Source: Bacteroidia bacterium
GTDB lineage: Bacteria; Bacteroidota; Bacteroidia; Bacteroidales; VadinHA17
Assembly (NCBI GenBank): GCA_026391515.1
Contig: JAPLEC010000319.1
Location: 1 to 10,633 of the forward strand
Length of the DNA stretch: 10,633 bases
Direction of reading: 5' to 3'
In this document: piece after piece, positions 1 to 5,486 of the stretch
Layout: the number at the start of each line of letters is the position of its first letter
Position numbering within the stretch: position 1 is the stretch's first letter
Notes under the pieces: generated by a model
Database searches by the model: none
What the model saw: only the letters and a program-made list of their open reading frames with translations
Told to the model about the DNA's origin: nothing
Position numbers and translations under genes: made by a program

Positions 1-1
1 G

Positions 2-325
2 GATATTCTTACACCTGATGAAATCGACTCTATTAACAGATCATCCGATTTGGTAAACAAATACAGCCAGACAATTGACAGGGAGAGCGCTTATGAGATA
101 TTGGGCAGGAAAATTGAAGAAATTGATAAAGAGAAAGCTGATGAAGCTGCGAGGAAAGAATGGGAGAAAAAGGAAAATGAGTGGGCTCGAGGGCGAGGGG
201 GCGATAGGGCAACAAGAACTTCCTACCCCAGAAGCAGGAGATCCGGAGTAAGTCCTGTAGTAAAGGTACTTACAAGTGCTACATTTATCAGGGGTGTAAT
301 GGGGATATTGAGAAAAGTTATGTAG
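2..325 (+). CDS. C-terminal end of HerA-like (DUF853 family) ATPase, 5' partial
   Basis: The reading frame is open from base 2 and ends at TAG 323-325, so the start lies left of the window. An in-frame TTG at 50 is not a convincing start, because family-like sequence (DILTPDEIDSINRSS) continues upstream of it. The visible 107 residues read through ...KYSQTIDRESAYEIL, then a highly charged Lys/Glu-rich helix (EIDKEKADEAARKEWEKKE), an Arg/Ser-rich linker and a short hydrophobic end (SATFIRGVMGILRKVM). This order, 'LTPxE - KYxxTIDRESAYEML - charged helix - Arg/Ser-rich - hydrophobic tail', is what I recall at the C-terminus of DUF853 proteins such as E. coli YjgR, which are predicted cytoplasmic HerA/FtsK-type NTPases. 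The Walker motifs are outside the window, so the ATPase assignment rests on the tail alone. The gene converges on the next one, with only four bases between the stops. Confidence 0.75.
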   Translation, partial: DILTPDEIDSINRSSDLVNKYSQTIDRESAYEILGRKIEEIDKEKADEAARKEWEKKENEWARGRGGDRATRTSYPRSRRSGVSPVVKVLTSATFIRGVMGILRKVM

Positions 326-329
326 CTGA

Positions 330-752
330 TTATCTCCTCACCTTCACGCTGTCGACAAGATATTTTGAATCACCTCTCCAGAAAACAGCACCGTTCATCT
401 GCTTATAGTGTACAATTACATTCGTACCTTGAAGCGTATCGAACCGCCTGACAAGAGTTTTATTGATTAAAGTGAATTGAAACTTTTCCGAGGCAAGGGC
501 AACATCTTTTGTGGATGCCACACTGCTGAGGATCATTTCTCCTTCGTAAGTCTTGATGAAAGTTCCTTTATTTGAAAATTTTTGTAACAGCCCGGCTCTG
601 TAACCTTCACTGTAGATATAGAAATATTTCCAGTAAATAAATCCCCCAAGAAATAGTATGAGCAATATTAAAAACCACCTAAAAACTTTTTTAGTTTTTT
701 TGACCATGCCGGTCCAGGCTTCAGATTTGGTAAATGCTATAAATGGGCTCAT
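330..752 (-). CDS. Small single-pass membrane protein, Bacteroidota conserved hypothetical
   Basis: This is a 140-residue protein of unknown function. A basic stretch (VKKTKKVFR) precedes one hydrophobic segment at about residues 24-41 (FRWFLILLILFLGGFIYW). A soluble, beta-rich region of about 95 residues follows, containing YSEGYRAGLLQKFSNKG and KTYEGEMILSS. The charge pattern suggests the N-terminus is inside and the domain outside. I recall small Bacteroidota proteins with the signature SEGxRxGxLxKxSxKGxxxKTYEGEL, often labelled '6-phosphogluconate dehydrogenase' in databases. That label looks spurious, since no dinucleotide-binding motif is visible. The start is uncertain: Met16 (ATG ending at 707) sits just before the basic/hydrophobic stretch and would give 125 residues, while the ATG at 752 has an AT-rich upstream region more typical of the phylum. 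Neither has a clear ribosome binding site. Confidence 0.7.
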   Translation of the reverse strand: MSPFIAFTKSEAWTGMVKKTKKVFRWFLILLILFLGGFIYWKYFYIYSEGYRAGLLQKFSNKGTFIKTYEGEMILSSVASTKDVALASEKFQFTLINKTLVRRFDTLQGTNVIVHYKQMNGAVFWRGDSKYLVDSVKVRR

Positions 753-813
753 TACAAATATTTTTTATACAACAAAGATAACTACTAGGAAGCACAATGG
801 CCTTTTCAATAAT

Positions 814-828
814 CTTTAAAAAATAAAG
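814..828 (-). terminator. Weak AT-only hairpin after the T9SS glycosidase stop
   Basis: Five bases after the TAA of the upstream glycosidase gene, the minus strand reads CTTTA-TTTTT-TAAAG, a perfect 5-bp stem with a 5-base loop. AATAAT and ATTATT outside it could add pairing across a bulge. The stem is almost all A/T and no clean U-run follows, so it may be only AT-rich sequence. Its position just after a stop codon and before the next gene is the main argument for a terminator. Confidence 0.2.
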
Positions 829-833
829 TTAAA

Positions 834-2780
834 TTATTTATTAATTATTACAACCTTCTTAACCGAAATACCTCTGGTGTTGAATACCTTAACAAGATAA
901 ATGCCCGGAGTCAGAGACAAGTCTGTATCAATTATTTCATATGCTTCTGTGGGAAAGCATGTTTTGATCACTTTTCCCTGGAGAGAAACTAATTCAACTT
1001 TTTGCATCGGGACAGGCGATACAATTGAAATTTTGTCTGAAGCTGGATTTGGATAAACTGCCGGTGAGATCTCCTCAACATCTTTCACTGCATCAATGAT
1101 CTTATTCCCATTATCAATCAGAATGAATTGTACTGTTTTGGCCGGGGAAGCGATGACTATTGGTCCTGTAATAATTCTTGACCAGGATTTAATAGAGCTC
1201 AGATTATTAATTGGTCCGCCGGTCTGATTGCTGGGTTCATTATTATTCACATAAACTTTTTGCGAGAAACTGCCATTATCAGTGCCTCCTGAAAGATTGT
1301 ACATATAATACCTTTCACCATAACCGAAAGTTTGTATATTGATCCTTACCGAAGCATAATTTGAACCTTTGTTTATAATTACAACTCCTATTTCTCCTGA
1401 AGAAAACAGAGAGGCATATGTTAAAACATTCTGATCACCTGAGACTGTTGATTTTATCATGTAATTGCCAAAATACTTCTGGAAATAATACATATAAAAA
1501 AATGCAGGCCGCGGATTCCAGCCCGGGACTCCTGATTCATCTCTGTTATTGAACATGCCATGGTCATTACCATTACTATAACCGTTAGCCAAATCCCACC
1601 GGGCAGCTTGTCCATATTGATTTTTTATCAATTCACCGAGTACAATAGCAGCATGCATTCCATTTATGTAGGAGCACATCTGCTTTGATCCGACAGCAAA
1701 AATATTCCATTCGGTAAGGGCAACCGGCTTCATCTCAAGATCATTCAGTGCAGTATATGTTTTAAGATAATCCATCATGTTGCTGGTCTCAGTCTGAGCG
1801 GAATTAAGTATTACAGCCGGTGAAGAATTTTCGTTATAAGGTGTGTAGTAACTGTGAACTATAAAGAAATCAGCTTTATTTCCTGCTTTACTGAAGAATT
1901 CATCGTTCCATGTCCTGTCAGGAGGATTCCATGAAGTTAAGGCATCATACGGAAGTACCTGAGCACCAATATAAATAGTTTTTCCGATTTGTTGTGCAGC
2001 AGCTTTCATTGAGTCGACAAAAATATTAAATTGTTCTCCATATAAAGCTCCTGAAATTGTATCAGGCTGGTTATCCTGATTAAGAGTTGTGTCTATACGA
2101 TACCCTGCCTGCCATGGTCCGTTGCTTTCATTGCCTATTTCCCAGAACCTGGTTCTTCCTTTATCATACCTTACCCAGTCGGCAGCATAGTGGGCAGCAG
2201 TAAGAACTGGTGCCGGACCCGTTCCATATCTTGCATAACCATAGTTGATTGTGATCATCCCTGCGCTGCTTGTCTGACTCAGCAAGCTATAATAGTTATC
2301 GACCGAAAGAGTCCACGATTCTATATTTTTCCCATACCAGTAACCAGCAGTATATGCATTGCCTGCTGCGTCTATTAACTGAGCAGGAGCATCGGCAGGA
2401 GGCTGATTTTTAGCTGAATTCCAAAAGAAAATACTGCTAAGGTTACCTCCGGGAAACCTGATAATATTAGGGGAAAGTTTTTTTATATGTCCCATCAGCG
2501 CAGCTTCAGTAACGATCTGCGACATATATGGATTAGCATTGGTTCCGTACACATATTTTGAAACTTTTGCTATTGTATCGGTATAGTCAATTTCAATAAT
2601 AGCAGTTGGCATATTTATACTTCTGACATTCTGCAAATGAAATTCATAAGGTGGAAGAATTGCAGTTTTTGTTTTGAAATCATTCAGGAAAAAGCCCTGA
2701 GGATCCTGCCCATTAATAATTGAAACAGGCAATAAACACAGGATCAGGAGTGTCGTGAAAATGACTATCCTTTTCAACAT
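834..2780 (-). CDS. Secreted clan GH-A glycosidase (alpha-L-arabinofuranosidase-like) with T9SS sorting domain
   Basis: This 648-residue extracellular enzyme starts with a Sec signal peptide (residues 1-24, KR followed by a Leu/Ile-rich core, probable cleavage after ING or INGQ). The catalytic (beta/alpha)8 region spans about 60-440. Residues typical of retaining clan GH-A enzymes are visible: RFPGGN at 108-113, WEIGNE at 213-218 with Glu218 as predicted acid/base, VHSYY at 308-312, and LTEWN at 355-359 with Glu357 as predicted nucleophile. The pattern is closest to GH51 (FPGG, xxGNE, DEWN), but family membership is not certain and GH39/GH79-like relatives are possible. A beta-sandwich of about 440-560 follows. 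The last ~77 residues (572-648) form a type A T9SS C-terminal domain with YPNPASDKISI, GIYLVKV and a basic end, so export across the outer membrane is expected. A likely substrate is arabinan or arabinose-decorated pectin; this is inferred from the fold and neighbours. No Shine-Dalgarno sequence precedes the ATG. Confidence 0.85.
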   Translation of the reverse strand: MLKRIVIFTTLLILCLLPVSIINGQDPQGFFLNDFKTKTAILPPYEFHLQNVRSINMPTAIIEIDYTDTIAKVSKYVYGTNANPYMSQIVTEAALMGHIKKLSPNIIRFPGGNLSSIFFWNSAKNQPPADAPAQLIDAAGNAYTAGYWYGKNIESWTLSVDNYYSLLSQTSSAGMITINYGYARYGTGPAPVLTAAHYAADWVRYDKGRTRFWEIGNESNGPWQAGYRIDTTLNQDNQPDTISGALYGEQFNIFVDSMKAAAQQIGKTIYIGAQVLPYDALTSWNPPDRTWNDEFFSKAGNKADFFIVHSYYTPYNENSSPAVILNSAQTETSNMMDYLKTYTALNDLEMKPVALTEWNIFAVGSKQMCSYINGMHAAIVLGELIKNQYGQAARWDLANGYSNGNDHGMFNNRDESGVPGWNPRPAFFYMYYFQKYFGNYMIKSTVSGDQNVLTYASLFSSGEIGVVIINKGSNYASVRINIQTFGYGERYYMYNLSGGTDNGSFSQKVYVNNNEPSNQTGGPINNLSSIKSWSRIITGPIVIASPAKTVQFILIDNGNKIIDAVKDVEEISPAVYPNPASDKISIVSPVPMQKVELVSLQGKVIKTCFPTEAYEIIDTDLSLTPGIYLVKVFNTRGISVKKVVIINK

Positions 2781-2972
2781 AGGTTAATTTAGATAATTTG
2801 AAATGAATCTGCTCGACATAGTTCAACAACTTTTGGCTGATCGCCTGCTCTTTTTGGTGTTCCCATGGTGAATGTTGTTTATGTAAAAAGATATTGTGCA
2901 ATTTAATAAATCTCAATTAATATATACTTTCTTATTAAAGGTAAGAATCTCTTTTACAAAATTTTATTATGA

Positions 2973-3728
2973 TCATTTAGTAGCAATTACCAGCATTTCA
3001 AAATCTTCCGGCGTGAGCTTGTCATTCCTGCTAAAGGCTCCAAGTTTACAGCCAAAAATTTCTGATTCCCTGAATCCTGCAGATTTTACCAGCCAGCTAA
3101 TTTCGGATGGAACATAATATCTTTCGTTGCAATTCAGAATAATTTTCCTGCCTTTGTCATTTTCAGTCTCGTAAATAGAATATTGCCTGAATGTCATCAG
3201 GTTGAAATTATCTTCACCTGCTTTCCCTTGTTCTGTTCCGCTATTTACAAAATCTTTTACTGAATGAAAAAGAGGATAGAGTCCGTTCAGTGTTGTGAAA
3301 ATCAGCTTGCTGCCAGGTTTTAAGGATGAACAGACATTTTTAAGGATTAAATAATTCATTTCATCTGTTTCCATCAGAGGGAAAGCTCCTTCGCATATCA
3401 TTATTGCCAGATTGAAAGATTCTTTAAAGTTGAAGTTCCGTGCATCTTTAATCCGGAAATCAATTTTCAGATTCTCCGCCAGCGCCAGGCTACGGGCTTT
3501 ATCGATCATTGACTCAGAGAGGTCAATACCTGTTACATTATATCCCCGACGTGCCAATTCGAGTGAATGTCTTCCTGTACCACAGCCAATATCCAGAATT
3601 TTTACTGATTTGTCGAGACTAATTTCTTTCTCGATAAAATCGACTTCACCAATTGTCCCCTGAGTGAAGCTTTCGTTATCATATTTATTTGCATAATCCT
3701 GAAAAAGTTCTTCGTACCATTGTTTCAT
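2973..3728 (-). CDS. Class I SAM-dependent methyltransferase
   Basis: This is a 251-residue soluble cytoplasmic protein with no signal peptide or membrane segment. The Rossmann-type SAM site is clear: motif I ILDIGCGTG at residues 44-52, followed by RHSLELARRGYNVTGID with Asp69 as the acidic residue expected to bind the ribose hydroxyls, then DARNFNF near 95-101 and MICEGAFPLM at 110-119. SSLKPGSKLIFTT at 134-146 matches the usual post-motif III strand. The Methyltransf_25/11-type fold is secure, but the substrate cannot be read from the sequence. The gene lies between two carbohydrate-active enzyme genes, with spacers of 112 and 192 bases, so a role in sugar metabolism is not implied by tight coupling. 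The start ATG at 3728 has an AT-rich upstream region, and the octamer inverted repeat lies 20 bases upstream of it. Confidence 0.88.
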   Translation of the reverse strand: MKQWYEELFQDYANKYDNESFTQGTIGEVDFIEKEISLDKSVKILDIGCGTGRHSLELARRGYNVTGIDLSESMIDKARSLALAENLKIDFRIKDARNFNFKESFNLAIMICEGAFPLMETDEMNYLILKNVCSSLKPGSKLIFTTLNGLYPLFHSVKDFVNSGTEQGKAGEDNFNLMTFRQYSIYETENDKGRKIILNCNERYYVPSEISWLVKSAGFRESEIFGCKLGAFSRNDKLTPEDFEMLVIATK

Positions 3729-3748
3729 ATTTTTACATTTTAAAATTT

Positions 3749-3830
3749 CTTTGTGAAACTTTGTGTCTTAGTGTCTTCGTGGCATTTATTTTTTTGCCAC
3801 TAAGGCACAAAGACACGAAGATACACTAAG
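3749..3830. repeat. Imperfect inverted repeat made of degenerate 8-base units
   Basis: The left arm is 3749-3784 and the right arm 3795-3830, each 36 bases, with a T-rich 10-base loop at 3785-3794. Comparing the reverse complement of the left arm with the right arm, I count 29 of 36 matches. Both arms show an 8-base period: GCCACGAA, GACACTAA, GACACAAA in one and GCCACTAA, GGCACAAA, GACACGAA in the other, consensus about GRCACNAA. Three of the seven mismatches fall at arm positions 7, 15 and 23, exactly one period apart at the variable base. The element begins 11 bases after the GH28 stop. It could fold as an RNA hairpin on either strand. No clean U-run follows on the minus strand, so terminator function is uncertain. 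Confidence 0.85.
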
Positions 3831-3840
3831 TAATATCTAA

Positions 3841-5316
3841 TCAATTTTTTTTCAATACAACTTCTTTCGAATTCCGGGAAAAGAGAGGATTTTTTCCAGA
3901 GGCTGGTTCTGTAACTTTAAGAGAACTGAACGTCGCATCATGAACATCATCAAGCACAATAGCAGTCCGGTAGTCTTTTTTTGCACAAAAAAGAGATACG
4001 TTTTCAAACTTAATTCCTTTGGTATGACGGATGAAAAATCCCCATGCCGGTAGTTCTTTGAACATTGAAAATTCAGGGTAGCTGGCTGCCATCTCCGGAA
4101 CTTTGTCCAGTTCATCAAGACCAACTTTTGCATAAGCTGCATTCCCTCCTCCGGGGTAATGTATCTCAATATTTTTCAGGGTGACATTTTCAATCATAGC
4201 ATCGGGCATTCCGACAATGGATGAGGGCGAAATATTACGTGGATTATCTTCAACAGGTCCTTCGTAATTATATCCGGCATCCGGCTTTGTAGCAGGCACT
4301 TCGGCGTATACATTTGATATTGAAACATTGTTCATCTTTCCTTTTTTACCTGTTCGCCGTTCTCCGATCCTAAGGAAAATTACATTCCCGGTATTTAACG
4401 ATTTCAAACTATCGACAACAATGTTCTCTACAATTCCTCCATCGACTGCAGCAAAAGTGATAGCTGACCTGAAGGTATCAAACACAAGATTATTAATAAT
4501 TCTGACGTTACGGAAACCTCCGTAAGATGCTGTTCCGAATTTTATACCGTTAGCGCTTGTCCTTATCCTGTTGTTGCGAACATAAACATTCTGGCAGATA
4601 AAATCGGGTGAATGCGATTTCAGGCAGATGCCATCATCTGCAGCATCGAAATATGAGTTTGTAATACTGACGCTGTCGCAGTCAACAATATCAACCCCGT
4701 CATTGTTCCAGTAAGATTTGCTGTCGACCAGGATTTTGTCGATGATGACATTCCTGCATTGATCATACTGCTGGTTCCAGCAACCCGGATCTTTCAGCAT
4801 AATGCCCTGGATTTTTATATTCCTGCAACCGCGGAAATAAATATTCTGGGGACGAATTGTCTCACGCGGCCGGTCGTTTTTCAAAGGATCGCTGATCACA
4901 CCTTTTTGAATAAGATCGACAAGATTATTGGCTATCTGGAATCCCTGTCCGTCAATAACACCCTTTCCGGTGATCCCTATGTTCTTCTGGTCAAGGGCAA
5001 AGATAAGAGCTGTCCAATTGAAATTCTGCTCATAATCAAACGGATTGACTGACCCAACAAGGATTGCCCCTTCTTCAAGCTGAATAGTAACATTCGATTT
5101 CAGATAGATAGTGCCGGTGAGGTACCTCCCTACATAAAAGACCAGCCGTCCGCCGCCATTGGCGCTTATAAAATCAATACCCTTCTGGATTGAATTTGTA
5201 TTGAGAGTCGTCCCGTTCGATTTTACACCAAATAATGATGCGTTATAGTCCTTTGCGTTAATTACAACTGAAGAAATCAGCAGTATTAAGATTATCAGAA
5301 GTTTCCTGTTTTTCAT
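3841..5316 (-). CDS. Exported GH28-type right-handed beta-helix glycosidase (polygalacturonase/rhamnogalacturonase-like)
   Basis: This 491-residue protein has a Sec signal peptide (residues 1-21, KNRK then a Leu/Ile core, probable cleavage after INA). The GH28 N-terminus is typical: DYNASLFGVKSNGTTLNTNSIQ, then GGGRLVFYVGRYLTGTIYLKSNVTIQLEEGAIL and GKGVIDGQG. Many Asn-rich short strands (NVYVRNNRI, NVRIINNLVF) indicate the beta-helix. Catalytic acids are present: NNDGVD at 204-209, with Asp206 equivalent to the first GH28 Asp, and DDGICLKS at 227-234; the 21-residue spacing equals that of fungal polygalacturonases. The conserved GHG is replaced by ANG (255-257) and no RIK is visible where expected (around 285-294, AITFAAVDGG). 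Loss of the His also occurs in rhamnogalacturonases, so a substrate other than plain homogalacturonan is plausible. The predicted location is periplasmic or surface, with no T9SS domain. It lies 170 bases downstream of the GH106 gene, with a purine-rich leader (AAAGAAAAAAAGAT) before the ATG. Confidence 0.87.
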   Translation of the reverse strand: MKNRKLLIILILLISSVVINAKDYNASLFGVKSNGTTLNTNSIQKGIDFISANGGGRLVFYVGRYLTGTIYLKSNVTIQLEEGAILVGSVNPFDYEQNFNWTALIFALDQKNIGITGKGVIDGQGFQIANNLVDLIQKGVISDPLKNDRPRETIRPQNIYFRGCRNIKIQGIMLKDPGCWNQQYDQCRNVIIDKILVDSKSYWNNDGVDIVDCDSVSITNSYFDAADDGICLKSHSPDFICQNVYVRNNRIRTSANGIKFGTASYGGFRNVRIINNLVFDTFRSAITFAAVDGGIVENIVVDSLKSLNTGNVIFLRIGERRTGKKGKMNNVSISNVYAEVPATKPDAGYNYEGPVEDNPRNISPSSIVGMPDAMIENVTLKNIEIHYPGGGNAAYAKVGLDELDKVPEMAASYPEFSMFKELPAWGFFIRHTKGIKFENVSLFCAKKDYRTAIVLDDVHDATFSSLKVTEPASGKNPLFSRNSKEVVLKKN

Positions 5317-5321
5317 AACTA

Positions 5322-5374
5322 TTTTATCTTTTTTTCTTTGATCTTGTTTCTTTTGTCTTTTATCTTGTCTTCTT
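5322..5374. repeat. Pyrimidine-rich tract with 13-base direct repeat
   Basis: This almost pure T/C stretch (A/G-rich on the minus, coding strand) directly precedes the GH28 start. It contains a 13-base direct repeat, TCTTTGATCTTGT at 5335-5347 and TCTTTTATCTTGT at 5356-5368, with 12 of 13 bases identical and starts 21 bases apart. On the mRNA this gives an unstructured purine-rich leader, which may help translation where Shine-Dalgarno sequences are rarely used. It may equally be a dispersed micro-repeat. Confidence 0.6.
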
Positions 5375-5382
5375 AAAACCCA

Positions 5383-5437
5383 CCCCCGACCTCCCGCTTC
5401 GCTGAAGCTACGCGGGACAAGCTCTCCCAGGAGGGGA
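5383..5437. repeat. GC-rich palindromic element (possible terminator or REP-like repeat)
   Basis: This island of C/G runs stands out in an AT-rich window. TCCCGC at 5392-5397 pairs perfectly with GCGGGA at 5412-5417, enclosing TTC/GAA (5398-5400 with 5404-5406). A second small hairpin is TCCC (5425-5428) with GGGA (5434-5437). Outer C-runs (5383-5387) can pair with the later G-run instead, so alternative folds exist. It lies between the GH106 stop and the GH28 start. A long U/T-rich tract is present only on the plus strand side, so it is not a standard terminator for the minus-strand genes. Confidence 0.6.
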
Positions 5438-5447
5438 TCCTTTCATA

Positions 5448-5486
5448 TTACGCCTTTGCGCCGCTGCGCCTCTGTGTCGTTACGCC
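5448..5486. repeat. Octamer-periodic repeat abutting the GH106 stop codon
   Basis: Read on the minus strand, this 39-base element divides into 8-base units: GGCGTAAC, GACACAGA, GGCGCAGC, GGCGCAAA and a partial GGCGTAA. The consensus is about GRCRCARM. It is a GC-richer relative of the units in the inverted repeat at 3749-3830 (GGCACAAA, GACACGAA). It begins at the base directly after the GH106 stop codon. Unlike the other element it has only one arm. Confidence 0.7.

Noticed and set aside
2789..2866. 25-codon minus-strand ORF ending eight bases before the glycosidase ATG, a possible leader peptide
   Set aside because: No ribosome binding site, no regulatory codon run and no alternative hairpins are visible; an ORF of this size is expected by chance.
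2713..2916. 67-residue minus-strand open frame overlapping the start of the T9SS glycosidase
   Set aside because: It overlaps the signal peptide region in another frame, has no recognisable domain or ribosome binding site, and its composition looks like translated spacer.
2929..2947. Hairpin TTCTTA/TAAGAA with 7-base loop downstream of the methyltransferase
   Set aside because: The 6-bp stem is AT-rich and no U-run follows on the minus strand, so a terminator call is not justified.
3749..3830. CRISPR array or insertion-sequence end
   Set aside because: There are no constant repeats separated by unique spacers, no transposase gene and no target-site duplication; the 8-base period is too short for CRISPR.
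3852..4169. 105-residue minus-strand open frame inside the GH28 gene
   Set aside because: It lies wholly inside a well-supported gene in another frame and shows no domain features.
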